The translations under genes and the position numbers were made by a program. A DNA stretch of 64,000 nt from Haliclona indistincta (taxonomy: Eukaryota > Porifera > Demospongiae > Haplosclerida > Chalinidae), in assembly GCA_964017065.1 (NCBI GenBank), contig OZ024791.1, positions 3,295,410-3,359,409 of the forward strand. Direction: 5' to 3'. Below the pieces are notes generated by a model. That model was not told where the DNA came from. It saw only the letters and a list, made by a program, of their open reading frames with translations, and made no database searches. How positions within the stretch are numbered: the stretch's first letter is position 1; every line of letters begins with the position of its first letter. Shown piece by piece: positions 37,801 through 51,602 of the stretch.

Positions 37801-40800
37801 CAAAACCCCAAGGGTGCACCATTGTGGTCCCACCGCGAATTCACAGAACCCCAAGGGTGCACCATTGGGGTCCCACCGCGAATTCACAAAACCCTAAGGG
37901 TGCACGATTGGGGTCGCACCGCGAATTGACAAAACCCCAAGGGCGCACCATTTGATTCTCACAGCGAATTCACAAAACCCCAAGGTTGCTCCATTGGGGT
38001 CCCACCGCGAATTCACAGAACTCCAAGGGTACCCCAAGGGTGCACCATTGGGGTTCCACCTCGAATTCATAAAACCTCAAGGGTGCACCAATTGGGTCCC
38101 ACCGCGAATTCACAGAACCCCATGGATGCACCATTGGGGTCCCACCGCGAATTCACGAAACCCCAAGGGTGCACCATTGGGGTCCTACCGGGAATTCAAA
38201 AGACCCCAAGGGTGCACCATTGGGGTCCCACCGCGAATTCACAAAACCCCAAGGGTGCACCATTGGGGTCCCACCGCGAATTCACAAAAACCCAAGGGTG
38301 CACCATTGCGGTCCCACTGCGAATGCACAACACCCCAAGTGTGCACCATTGGGGTCCCTCCGCGAATTCACAACGCCCCAAGGGTGCTCCATTGGGGTCC
38401 CACCGCGAATTCACAAAACCCCAAGGGTGCACAATTGGTGTCCCACAGCGAATTCACAAAACCCCAAGGGTGCACGATTGGGGTCCCATTGCCATTTCAC
38501 TAAATCCCAAGGGTGCACCATTGGGGTCCCACTGCGATTTCACAAAACCCCAAGTGTGCACCACTGCGATTTCACAAAACCCCAAGGGTGCACCATTGGG
38601 CTCCCACTGCGATTTCACAAAACCCCAAGGGTGCACCATTGGGGTTACACAGCGAATTCACAAAACCCCAAGGGTGCACCATTGGTGTTCCACCGCGAAT
38701 TCACAAAACCTCAAGGGTGTATCATTGTGGTCCAACCGCGAATTCACAGAACCACAAGGGTGCACCATTTGGGTCTCACAGCGAATTCACAAAACCCCAA
38801 GGGTGCACCATTGGGGTCCCATCGCGAATTCACATAACTCCAAGGGTACCCCAAGGGTGCACCATTGGGGTCCCATCGCGAATTCAAAGAACCCCAAGGG
38901 TGCACCATTGGGGTCCCTCCGCGAATTCACAGAACCCCAAGGGTGCACCATAGGGGTCCCAACGCGAATTCACAACTCACCAAGGGAGCACCATTGGGGT
39001 CCCACCGCGAATATACAAAACCCCAAGGGTGCATCATTGGGGTCCCATCGCGAATTCACAAAACCCCAAGGGTGCACCATTGGGGTCCCACCGTGAATTC
39101 ACAAGACCCCAAGGGTGCACAATTGTGGTCCCACCGCGAATTCACAAAACTCCTAGGGTGCACAATTGGGGTCCCACCACGAATTCACAAAACCCCAAGG
39201 GTGCACCTTGGGGTCCCACCGCTAATTCACAAAACCCCAAGGGAGCACCATTGGGGTCCCACCGCGAATTCACAAAACCCCAAGGGTGCACCTTGGGGTC
39301 CCACCGCTAATTCACAAAACCTCAAGGGTGCACCATTGGGCTCCCAATGCGAATTCTCAAAACCCCAAAGTGCACCTTTGGGGTCGAACCGCGAATCCAC
39401 AAAACCCCAAGGGTGCACCTTGGGGTCCCACCGCTAATTCACAAAACCCCAAGGGTGCACAATTAGGGTCCCACTGCGAATTCACAAAATCCCAAGGGTG
39501 CACCATTGGGGTCCCATTGCCATTTCACAAAACCCCAAGGGTGCACCATTGGGGTCCCACAGCGACTTCACAAAACCCCAAGGGTGCACCATTTGGGTTC
39601 CACCGCGAATTCACAAAACCCCAAGGGTGCACCATTGGGGTTCCACCGCGAATTCACAAAACCCCAAGGGTGCACCATTGGGGTCCCACCGCGAATTCAC
39701 AACACCCCAAGGGTGCACCATTGGGGTCCCACCGCGAGTTCACAAAACCCCAAGGGTGCACAATTGGGGTCCCACTGCGAATTCACAAAACCCAAAGGGT
39801 GCACCATTGGGGTCCCATTGCTATTTCACAAAATCCCAAGGGTGCACCATTGGGGTCCCACTGCGATTTCACAAAACCACAAGTGTGCACCACCGCGATT
39901 TCACAAAACCCCAAGGGTGCACCATTGGGGTCCCACTGCGATTTCACAAAACCCCAAGGGTGCACCATTGGGGTTCCACAGCGAATTCACAAAACCCCAA
40001 GGGTGCACCATTGGGGTCCCACCGCGAATTCACAGAACCCCAAGGGTGCACCATTTGGGTTCCACCGCGAATTCACAAAACCTCAAGGGTGCATCATTGT
40101 GGTCCAACCGCGAATTCACAGAATCACAAGGGTGCACCACTGGAGTTCCACCGCGAATTCACAAAACCCCAATTGTGCACCATTGGGGTCCCACCGCGAA
40201 TTCACAAATCCCCAAGGGTGCACCATTGGGGTCCCACCGCGAATTCACAAAAACCCAAGGGTGCACCATTGGGGTCCCACCGCCAATTCACAAAATCACA
40301 AGGGAGCACCATTGGGATCCCGCCGCGAATTCATGAATTCCCAAGGGTGCACCATTGGGGTCCCACCGCGAATTCACAAAACCCCAAGGGTGCACCATTG
40401 GGATCCCACCGCGAATTCACAAAGCCCAGGTGTGCACCATTGGGTCCCACAGCGAATTCACAAAACCCCAAGGGTGCACCATTGTGGTCCCACCGCGAAT
40501 TCACAGAACCCCAAGGGTGCACCATTGGGGTCCCACCGCGAATTCACAAAACCCTAAGGGTGCACGATTGGGGTCGCACCGCGAATTGACAAAACCCCAA
40601 GGGCGCACCATTTGATTCTCACAGCGAATTCACAAAACCCCAAGGTTGCTCCATTGGGGTCCCACCGCGAATTCACAGAACTCCAAGGGTACCCCAAGGG
40701 TGCACCATTGGGGTTCCACCTCGAATTCATAAAACCTCAAGGGTGCACCAATTGGGTCCCACCGCGAATTCACAGAACCCCATGGATGCACCATTGGGGT

Positions 40801-43700
40801 CCCACCGCGAATTCACGAAACCCCAAGGGTGCACCATTGGGGTCCTACCGGGAATTCAAAAGACCCCAAGGGTGCACCATTGGGGTCCCACCGCGAATTC
40901 ACAAAACCCCAAGGGTGCACCATTGGGGTCCCACCGCGAATTCACAAAAACCCAAGGGTGCACCATTGCGGTCCCACTGCGAATGCACAACACCCCAAGT
41001 GTGCACCATTGGGGTCCCTCCGCGAATTCACAACGCCCCAAGGGTGCTCCATTGGGGTCCCACCGCGAATTCACAAAACCCCAAGGGTGCACAATTGGTG
41101 TCCCACAGCGAATTCACAAAACCCCAAGGGTGCACGATTGGGGTCCCATTGCCATTTCACTAAATCCCAAGGGTGCACCATTGGGGTCCCACTGCGATTT
41201 CACAAAACCCCAAGTGTGCACCACTGCGATTTCACAAAACCCCAAGGGTGCACCATTGGGCTCCCACTGCGATTTCACAAAACCCCAAGGGTGCACCATT
41301 GGGGTTACACAGCGAATTCACAAAACCCCAAGGGTGCACCATTGGTGTTCCACCGCGAATTCACAAAACCTCAAGGGTGTATCATTGTGGTCCAACCGCG
41401 AATTCACAGAACCACAAGGGTGCACCATTTGGGTCTCACAGCGAATTCACAAAACCCCAAGGGTGCACCATTGGGGTCCCATCGCGAATTCACATAACTC
41501 CAAGGGTACCCCAAGGGTGCACCATTGGGGTCCCATCGCGAATTCAAAGAACCCCAAGGGTGCACCATTGGGGTCCCTCCGCGAATTCACAGAACCCCAA
41601 GGGTGCACCATAGGGGTCCCAACGCGAATTCACAACTCACCAAGGGAGCACCATTGGGGTCCCACCGCGAATATACAAAACCCCAAGGGTGCATCATTGG
41701 GGTCCCATCGCGAATTCACAAAACCCCAAGGGTGCACCATTGGGGTACCACCGCGAATTCACAACACCCCAAGGGTGCACCATTGGGGTCCCACCGTGAA
41801 TTCACAAGACCCCAAGGGTGCACAATTGTGGTCCCACCGCGAATTCACAAAACTCCTAGGGTGCACCATTGGGGTCCCACCACGAATTCACAAAAACGCA
41901 AGGGTGCACCATTGGGGTCCCACCGCGAATGCACAACACCCCAAGGGTGCACCATTGGGGTCCCTCCGCAAATTCACAACACCCCAAGGGTGCACCATTG
42001 GGGTCCCACCGCGAATTCACAAAACCCCAAGGGTGCTCCATTGGGGTTCCACCGCAAATTCACAAAACCCCAAGGGTGCACCATTGGGGTCCCACCGCGA
42101 ATTCACAAAACTCCAAGTGTGGCCCATTGGGTTCCCACCGCGAATTCACAAAACCCCAAGGGTGCACCATTGGGGTCCCACAGCGAATTCACAATACCCC
42201 AAGGGTGCACCATTGGGTCCCACAGCGAATTCACAAAACCCCAAGGGTGCACCATTGTGGTCCCACCGCGAATTCACAGAACCCCAAGCGTACCCCAAGG
42301 TTGCACCATTGGGGTCGCACCGCGAATTGACAAAACCCCAAATGTGCACCATTTGGGTCTCACAGCAAATTAACAAAACACCAAGGGTGCACCATTGGGG
42401 TCCCATCGCGAATTCACAGAACTCCAAGGGTACCCCAAAAGTGCACCATTGGGGTTCCACCGCTAATTCACAAAACCGCAAGGGTGCACCATTGGGGTCC
42501 CACCGCGAATTCACAGAACCCCAAGGGTGCACCAATGGGGTCCCATCGCGAATTCAAAGAACCCCAAGGGTGCACCATAGGGGTCCCTCCGCGATTTCAC
42601 AGAACCCCAAGGGTGCACCATTGGGGTCCCAACGCGAATTCACAACTCACCAAGGGAGCACCATTGTGGTCCCACCGCGAATATACAAAACCCTAAGGGT
42701 GCATCATTGGGGTCCCATCGCGAATTCACAAAACCCCAAGGGTGCACCATTGGGGTACCACCGCGAATTCACAACACCCCAAGGGTGCACCATTGGGGTC
42801 CCACCGTGAATTCACAAGACCCCAAGGGTGCACAATTGTGGTCCCACCGCGAATTCACAAAACTCCTAGGGTGCACAATTGGGGTCCCACCACGAATTCA
42901 CAAAACCCCAAGGGTGCACCTTGGGGTCCCACCGCTAATTCACAAAACCCCAAGGGAGCACCATTGGGGTCCCACCGCGAATTCACAAAACCCCAAGGGT
43001 GCACCTTGGGGTCCCACCGCTAATTCACAAAACCTCAAGGGTGCACCATTGGGCTCCCAATGCGAATTCTCAAAACCCCAAAGTGCACCTTTGGGGTCGA
43101 ACCGCGAATCCACAAAACCCCAAGGGTGCACCTTGGGGTCCCACCGCTAATTCACAAAACCCCAAGGGTGCACAATTAGGGTCCCACTGCGAATTCACAA
43201 AATCCCAAGGGTGCACCATTGGGGTCCCACAGCGATTTCACAAAACCCCAAGGGTGCACCATTTGGGTTCCACCGCGAATTCACAAAACCCCAAGGGTGC
43301 ACCATTGGGGTTCCACCGCGAATTCACAAAACCCCAAGGGTGCACCATTGGGGTCCCACCGCGAATTCACAACACCCCAAGGGTGCACCATTGGGGTCCC
43401 ACCGCGAGTTCACAAAACCCCAAGGGTGCACAATTGGGGTCCCACTGCGAATTCACAAAACCCCAAGGGTGCACCATTGGGGTCCCATTGCTATTTCACA
43501 AAATCCCAAGGGTGCACCATTGGGGTCCCACTGCGATTTCACAAAACCACAAGTGTGCACCACCGCGATTTCACAAAACCCCAAGGGTGCACCATTGGGG
43601 TCCCACTGCGATTTCACAAAACCCCAAGGGTGCACCATTGGGGTTCCACAGCGAATTCACAAAACCCCAAGGGTGCACCATTGGGGTCCCACCGCGAATT
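31536..43700 (+). repeat. Four-copy higher-order repeat of 3,713/2,703/2,660 bp
   Basis: Copies start at 31536, 35249, 37952 and 40612. The first and fourth are the long form (3,713 bp, with about 1,010 bp extra around 32.8-33.7 kb and 41.9-42.8 kb). The second is 2,703 bp and the third 2,660 bp, differing by exactly one 43-bp monomer. Translated 183-residue blocks at the start of all four copies are identical, so amplification is recent. The fourth copy loses register after about 43.7 kb. Confidence 0.92.
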
Positions 43701-43749
43701 CACAGAACCCCAAGGGTGCACCATTTGGGTTCCACCGCGAATTCACAAA

Positions 43750-46700
43750 ACCCCAAGGGTGCATCATTGTGGTCCAACCGCGAATTCACAGAACCCCAAG
43801 GGTGCACCATTGGGGTTCCACCGCGAATTCACAAAACCCCAAGGGTGCACCATTGGGGTCCCACCGCGAATTCACAAAACCTCAAGGGTGCACCATTGGG
43901 GTCCCACGGCGAATTCACAAAACCCCAAGGGTGCACCATTGGGGTCCCACCGCGAATTCACAAAACCCCTAGGGTGCACCATTGGGGTCCCACCGCGAAT
44001 TCACAAAACCCCAAGGGTGCACAATTGGGGTCCCACAGCGAATTCACAGAACCCAAAGGGTTCCCCAAGGGTGCACCATTGGGGTTCCACCGCGAATTCA
44101 CAAAACCCCAAGGGTTCACCACTGGGGTCCCACCTCGAATTCACAAAACCCCAAGGGTGCACCATTGTGGTCCCACCGCGAATTCACAAAACCGCAAGTG
44201 TGCACCATTGGGGTCTCACAGCGAATTCACAAAACCCAAAGGGTGCACAATTGGGGTCCCACCGCGAATTCACAGAACCCCAAGGGTGCTCCATTGGGGT
44301 TCCACCGCAAATTCACAAAACCCCAAGGGTGCACCATTGGGGTCCCACCGCGAATTCACAGAATGCCAAGGGTGCACCAATGGGGTCCCATCGCGAATTC
44401 ACAAAACCCCAAGGGTGCACCATTGGGGTTCCACAGCGAATTCACAAAACCCCAAGGGTGCACCATTGGGGTCCCACCGCGAATTCACAGAACCTCAAGG
44501 GTGCACCATTGGGGTTCCACCGCGAATTCACAAAACCTCAAGCGTGCATCATTGTTGTGCAACCGCGAAGTCACAGAACCCCAAGGGTACCTCAAGAGTG
44601 CACCATTGGGGTTCCACCGAGAATTCACAAAACCCCAAGGGTGCACCATTGGGGCCCCACCGCGAATTCACAAAACCCCAAGGGTGCACCATTGGGATTC
44701 CACTGCGAATTCACAAAACCCCAAGGGTGGATCCCACCGAGAATTCACAAAACCCCAAGGGTGCACCTTTGGGGTCCCACAGCGAATTCACAAAAAAACA
44801 AGGGTGCACCATTGGGGTCCCACCGCGAATTCACAAAACCCCAAGGGTGCACCATTGGGGTCCCACCGCGAATTCACAAAACCCCAATGGTGCACCATTG
44901 GGGTCCCACTGCGAATTCACAAAACCCCATGGGTGCACCATTGGGGTCCCACAGCGAATTCACAAAACCCCAAGGGTGCACCATTGTGGTCCCACCGCGA
45001 AGTCACAGAACCCCAAGGGTACACCAAGGGTGCACCATTGGGGTTATTCCACGAATTCACAAAACCCCAAGGGTGCACCGCTGGGGTCCCACCTAGAATT
45101 CACAAAACCCCAAGGGTGCACCATTGGGGTCCCACCGCGAATTCACAAAACCGCAAGTGTGCACCATTGGGGTCTCACAGCGAATTCACAAAACCCCAAG
45201 GGTGCACCATTGGGGTCCCACCGCGAATTCACAGAACCCCAAGGGTACCCCAAGGGTGCACCATTGGGGTTCCACCGCAAATTCACAAAACCCCAAGGGT
45301 GCACCATTGGGTTCCCACCGCGACTTCACAGAATCTCAAGGGTGCACCATTGGGGTCCCACCGCGAATTCACAAAACCCCAAGGGTGCACATTGGGGTCC
45401 CACCGCTTATTCACAAAACCCCAAGGGTGCACCATTGGGGTCCCAATGCGAATTCACAAAACACCAAAGTGCACCTTTGGGGTCGAACCGCGAATTCACA
45501 AAACCCCAAGGGTGCACCTTGGGGTCCCACCTCTAATTCACAAAACCCCAAGGGTGCACAATTGGGGTCCCACTGCGAATTCACAAAACCCCAAGGGTGC
45601 ACCTTTGGGGTCCCATTGCCATTTCACAAAACCCCAAGGGTGCACCATTGGGGTCCCATCGCGAATTCACAGAACTCCAAGGGTACCCCAAAAGAGCACC
45701 ATTGGGGTTCCACCGCTAATTCACAAAACCGCAAGGCTGCACCATTGGGGTCCCACCGCGAATTCACAGAACCCCAAGGGTGCACCAATGGGGTCCCATC
45801 GCGAATTAAAAGAACCCCAAGGGTGCACCATTGGGGTCCCTCCGCGATTTCACAGAACCCCAAGGGTGCACCATTGGGGTCCCATCGCGAATTCACAAAA
45901 CCCCAAGGGTGCACCATTGGGGTACCACCGCGAATTCACAACACCCCAAGGGTGCACCATTGGGGTCCCACCGTGAATTCACAAGACCCCAAGGGTGCAC
46001 AATTGTGGTCCCACCGCGAATTCACAAAACTCTTAGGGTGCACAATTGGGGTCCCACCACGAATTCACAAAACCCCAAGGGTGCACCTTGGGGTCCCACC
46101 GCTAATTCACAAAACCCCAAGGGAGCACCATTGGGGTCCCACCGCGAATTCACAAAACCCCAAGGGTGCACCTTGGGGTCCCACCGCTAATTCACAAAAC
46201 CTCAAGGGTGCACCATTGGGCTCCCAATGCGAATTCTCAAAACCCCAAAGTGCACCTTTGGGGTCGAACCGCGAATCCACAAAACCCCAAGGGTGCACCT
46301 TGGGGTCCCACCGCTAATTCACAAAACCCCTAGGGTGCACAATTAGGGTCCCACTGCGAATTCACTAAACCCCAAGGGTGCTCCATTGGGGTCCCACCGC
46401 GAGTTCACAAAACCCCAAGGGTGCACAATTGGGGTCCCACTGCGAATTCACAAAACCCCAAGGGTGCACCATTGGGGTCCCATTGCTATTTCACAAAATC
46501 CCAAGGGTGCACCATTGGGGTCCCACTGCGATTTCACAAAACCACAAGTGTGCACCACCGCGATTTCACAAAACCCCAAGGGTGCACCATTGGGGTCCCA
46601 CTGCGATTTCACAAAACCCCAAGGGTGCACCATTGGGGTTCCACAGCGAATTCACAAAACCCCAAGGGTGCACCATTGGGGTCCCACCGCGAATTCACAG

Positions 46701-49000
46701 AACCCCAAGGGTGCACCATTTGGGTTCCACCGCGAATTCACAAAACCTCAAGGGTGCATCATTGTGGTCCAACCGCGAATTCACAGAACCCCAAGGGTGC
46801 ACCATTGGGGTTCCACCGCGAATTCACAAAACCCCAAGGGTGCACCATTGGGGTCCCACCGCGAATTCACAAAACCTCAAGGGTGCACCATTGGGGTCCC
46901 ACGGCGAATTCACAAAACCCCAAGGGTGCACCATTGGGGTCCCACCGAGAATTCACAAAACCCCAAGGGTGCACCTTTGGGGTCCCGCAGCGAATTCACA
47001 AAACCCCAAGGGTGCACCATTGGGGTCCCACCGCAAATTCACAAAACCCCAAGGGTGCACCATTGGGGTCCCACCGCGAATTCACAAAACCCCAAGGGTG
47101 CACAATTGGGATTCCCACAGCGAATTCACAGAACCCAAAGGGTACCCCAAGGGTGCACCATTGGGGTTCCACCGCGAATTCACAAAACCCCAAGGGTTCA
47201 CCACTGGGGTCCCACCTCGAATTCACAAAACCGCAAGGGTGCACCATTGTGGTCCCACCGCGAATTCACAAAAGCGCAAGTGTGCACCATTGGGGTCTCA
47301 CAGCGAATTCACAAAACCCAAAGGGTGCACAATTGGGGTCCCACCGCGAATTCACAGAACCCCAATGGTGCTCCATTGGGGTTCCACCGCAAATTCACAA
47401 AACCCCAAGGGTGCACCATTGGGGTCCAACCGCGAATTCACAGAATGCCAAGGGTGCACCATTGGGGTATCATCGCGAATTCACAGAACCCCAAGGGTGC
47501 ACCATTGGGGTCCCACTGCGATTTCACAAAACCCCAAGGGTGCACCATTGGGGTTCCACAGCGAATTCACAAAACCCCAAGGGTGCACCATTGGGGTCCC
47601 ACCGCGAATTCACAGAACCTCAAGGGTGCACCATTGGGGTTCCACCGCGAATACACAAAACCTCAAGCGTGCATCATTGTTGTCCAACCGCGAAGTCACA
47701 GAACCCCAAGGGTACCTCAAGGGTGCACCATTGGGGTTCCACCGAGAATTCACAAAACCCCAAGGGTGCACCATTGGGGCCCCACCGCGAATTCACAAAA
47801 CCCCAAGGGTGCACCATTGGGATTCCACTGCGAATTCACAAAACCCCAAGGGTGGATCCCACCGAGAATTCACAAAACCCCAAGGGTGCACCTTTGGGGT
47901 CCCACAGCGAATTCACAAAAAAACAAGGGTGCACCATTGGGGTCCCACCGCGAATTCACAAAACCCCAAGGGTGCACCATTGGGGTCCCACAGCGAATTC
48001 ACAATACCCCAAGGGTGCACCATTGGGTCCCTCAGCGAATTCACAAAACCCCAAGGGTGCACCATTGTGGTCCCACCGCGAATTCACAGAACCCCAAGCG
48101 TACCCCAAGGGTGCACCATTGGGGTCGCACCGCGAATTGACAAAACCCCAAATGTGCACCATTTGGGTCTCACAGCAAATTCACAAAACCCCAAGGGTGC
48201 ACCATTGGGGTCCCATCGCGAATTCACAGAACTCCAAGGGTACCCCAAAAGTGCACCATTGGGGTTCCACCGCTAATTCACAAAACCGCAAGGGTGCACC
48301 ATTGGGGTCCCACCGCGAATTCACAGAACCCCAAGGGTGCACCAATGGGGTCCCATCGCGAATTCAAAGAACCCCAAGGGTGCACCATAGGGGTCCCTCA
48401 GCGATTTCACAGAACCCCAAGGGTGCACCATTGGGGTCCCAACGCGAATTCACAACTCACCAAGGGAGCACCATTGGGGTCCCACCGCGAATATACAAAA
48501 CCCCAAGGGTGCTTCATTGGGGTCCCATCGCGAATTCACAAAACCCCAAGGGTGCACCATTGGGGTACCACCGCGAATTCACAACACCCCAAGGGTGCAC
48601 CATTGGGGTCCCACCGTGAATTCACAAGACCCCAAGGGTGCACAATTGTGGTCCCACCGCGAATTCACAAAACTCCTAGGGTGCACAATTGGGGTCCCAC
48701 CACGAATTCACAAAACCCCAAGGGTGCACCTTGGGGTCCCACCGCTAATTCACAAAACCCCAAGGGAGCACCATTGGGGTCCCACCGCGAATTCACAAAA
48801 CCCCAAGGGTGCACCTTGGGGTCCCACCGCTAATTCACAAAACCTCAAGGGTGCACCATTGGGCTCCCAATGCGAATTCTCAAAACCCCAAAGTGCACCT
48901 TTGGGGTCGAACCGCGAATCCACAAAACCCCAAGGGTGCACCTTGGGGTCCCAACGCTAATTCACAAAACCCCAAGGGTGCACAATTAGGGTCCCACTGC
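43750..49000 (+). repeat. Diverged ~2.6-3.2-kb higher-order repeats
   Basis: Recognisable blocks recur at changing distances: 42940, 46107 and 48750 (3,167 then 2,643 bp), and 43453, 46448 and 49292 (2,995 then 2,844 bp). The changing offsets show insertion and loss of groups of monomers. Confidence 0.75.
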
Positions 49001-50499
49001 GAATTCACAAAATCCCAAGGGTGCACCATTGGGGTCCCATTGCCATTTCACAAAACCCCAAGGGTGCACCATTGGGGTCCCACAGCGATTTCACAAAACC
49101 GCAAGGGTGCACCATTTGGGTTCCACCGCGAATTCACAAAACCCCAAGGGTGCACCGCGAATTCACAAAACCCCAAGGGTGCACCATTGGGGTCCCACCG
49201 CGAATTCACAATACCCCAAGGGTGCACCATTGGGGTCCCACCGCGAGTTCACAAAACCCCAAGGGTGCACAATTGGGGTCCCACTGCGAATTCACAAAAC
49301 CCCAAGGGTGCACCATTGGGGTCCCATTGCTATTTCACAAAATCCCAAGGGTGCACCATTGGGGTCCCACTGCGATTTCACAAAACCACAAGTGTGCACC
49401 ACCGCGATTTCACAAAACCCCAAGGGTGCACCATTGGGGTCCCACTGCGATTTCACAAAACCCCAAGGGTGCACCATTGGGGTCCCACCGCGAATTCACA
49501 ACACCCCAAGGGTGCACCATTGGGGTCCCACCGCGAATTCACAAAACCCCAAGAGTTTACCATTGTGGTCGCACCGCGAATTCAAAAAACCCAAGGGTGC
49601 ACCATTGGGGTCCTACCGTGAATGCACAACACCCCAAGGGTGAACCATTGGGGTCCTACAGCGAATTCACAACACCCCAAGGGTGCACAATTGGGGTCCC
49701 ACCGCGAATTCACAAAACCCCAAGGGTGCACCATTGGGGTACCACAGCGAATTCACAAAACCCCAAGGGTGCACCATTGGGGTCCCACCGCGAATTCACA
49801 GAACCCCAAGGGTATCCCAAGTGTGCACCATTTGGGTCCCACCGCGAATTCACAAATCCCCATGGGTGCACCATTGGGGTCCCACCGCGAATTCAGAAAA
49901 CTCCAAGGGTGCACCATTGTGGTCCCACCGCGAATTCACAAAACCCCAATGGTGCACCATTGGCGTCCCACCGCGAATTCACAGAACCCCAAAGGGTTTT
50001 GTTTTTAATTTAATTATTTATTTTAATTTTTTTACCATTATTTTGTTATTATTATATATTTTTTTCAATAGTACACAATGAACCACATACATAAAACATA
50101 TAATAATAATGGAATAATGGTAAAAAAAATTAAATAATAAACATTGTTCCCAGGCATCATGGGAACATTGATTTTAATTTAATTATTTATTTTAATTTTT
50201 TTACATGATTTAATATTAATATTATTATAATAACAATAATAATTATTTTTTTACCATTATTTTATTATTATTATATATATTCTTCAATAGTACACAAGGA
50301 ACCACATACATAAAAAATATAATAATAATAAAATAATGGTAAAAAATTAAATAAAAAAATCAAATAAAAGACATTGTTTCCAGGCGTCATGGGAACAATG
50401 AATTTTATTTTTATTTTTTTTCAATTTATTTCACCATTATTTTATTATTATTATATATTTTTTCAATAACACACAAGGAACCACATACTTAAAAGTGTA

Positions 50500-50850
50500 G
50501 AATGGTAATTATTACATAGTACGTCATCTTTCACCAATCAGATTGCTCTATTCGAGGGCATTAATGTAGGTTATTGACCGCGCGTAGCGTCTTCTATAGC
50601 AACAGACCGTTGCGTCTTTGCGAGTTTGAAAAATTCGCGATGTTATTGCGCTCACAGAGATGAACTATGTAATAAATCATTTATTGCCCTACACAACTCG
50701 GACATTAACCGACATTAATGACCTCGGGAAGTCGGTTGCCCTCGTACAGTCTCGGGCTGCGCCCTCGACCGTAACTCGGGCGACCGACTTTCCCGCGGTC
50801 ATTAATGTCGGTTAATGCCCTCGCGTGAGGGCAATAACTAATACTTTTCC
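50500..50850. mobile_element. CpG-rich foldback element
   Basis: Arms of about 60 bp at 50681-50740 and 50777-50837 are near-perfect reverse complements; both contain ATTAACCGACATTAATGACC. They are separated by a CTCGGGCTGCGCCCTCG-type loop. The left flank (50541-50575) has a further related arm, CGAGGGCATTAATGTAGGTT. It is unlike its AT-rich surroundings, with no coding capacity. Confidence 0.75.
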
Positions 50851-51036
50851 CCCAAAAAAAATTGTTTCTCGTGCTTATTCAACTAAAACATTACTGTAAC
50901 GAAAGATTGACATAGGTTTGCATTCCCGTAGGTTGGGAGCGAAAGGCACTCGGCGCCGCAGCAATTTTTTTGCACATTTGTGGCTTCAGTGTGCCCGGAA
51001 ACGCACACTTTCCATTGTTTATGGTATGGGAACAAT
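50840..51036 (+). repeat. GC-richer dispersed module, copy 1
   Basis: About 200 bp: AATTGTTTCTC(G/A)(T/C)GCTTATTC, then ACATAGGTTTGCAT, GGGAGCGAAAGGCACTCGGC, TTTGCACATTTGTGGCTTCA and CGGAAACGCACACTT. It is always inserted at the same point of the AT-rich unit. Confidence 0.85.
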
Positions 51037-51392
51037 GGTTTTTATTTAATTTGTTTTATTTAATTTTTTTTGCCCTTATTTTATTATAATTATATTTTTT
51101 ATGTATGTGGTTCATTGTGTACTATTGAAAAATATATATAATAATAATAAAATAATGGTAAAAAAAAATTAAAATAAAATAATTAAATTAAAAACAATGT
51201 TCCCATGAAGCCTAGGAACATTTTTTTTAAGTTAATTTTTTTACCATTATTTTATTATTATTATATTTTCTTATTGTGTGGTTCCTTGTGTAATATTGAA
51301 AAAAATATATATTAATAATAAAATAATGGTAAAAAAAATTTTAATAAAAAAATTTTTCTTTTCAATAACACACAAGGAACCACATACATAAA

Positions 51393-51602
51393 AGTGTAGA
51401 CTGGGAATTTTCCCTAAAAAAACCAAAATTGTTTCTCACGCTTATTCAACTAAAACATTAATGTAACCGAAGAGTGACATAGGTTTGAATCCCGTAGGTA
51501 GGGAGGAAAAGGCAGTCGGCGCCGCGGCGATTTTTTGCACTTTTGTGGCTTCACTGTGCCCGGAAACGCACACTTGCATTGATTATGGTATGTGAACAAT
51601 GG
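51393..51602 (+). repeat. GC-richer dispersed module, copy 2
   Basis: Same module, preceded by CATAAAAGTGTAGACTGGGA, with small changes (GGGAGGAAAAGGCAGTCGGC). Confidence 0.85.

Larger units (their letters stand above)
14371..49997 (+). repeat. 35.6-kb array of the 43-bp satellite, forward orientation
   Basis: About 800 monomers in one orientation: CGCGAATTCACAAAACCCCA, then AGGGTGCACCATTGGGGTCC, then CAC. Variants swap GAATTC for GATTTC (in monomers with TGCGATTTC), shorten the unit (GGTGCACCTTGGGG), or add compound inserts (GGGTATCCCAAGGG, GGGTACCCCAAGGG). The consensus has no stop in any of the three + frames. Because 43 leaves remainder 1 on division by 3, each frame cycles through all phases and gives overlapping open frames with a 43-residue period, up to 858 codons (19336-21912). 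These are annotated as satellite, not genes. The left edge cuts a coding exon; the right edge joins AT-rich repeats. Confidence 0.97.

Noticed and set aside
14371..49997. Dozens of long open frames (for example 15749-17113, 19336-21912, 31667-33733, 42999-45536) as a family of large His/Pro/Gly-rich repeat proteins
   Set aside because: All translate the same 43-bp monomer in its three stop-free frames at once, overlap each other, and begin and end at random monomers. There is no promoter, intron or conserved start.
14371..49997. CRISPR-like array
   Set aside because: The repeats follow one another without unique spacers, the variation is spread through the unit, and the context is eukaryotic.
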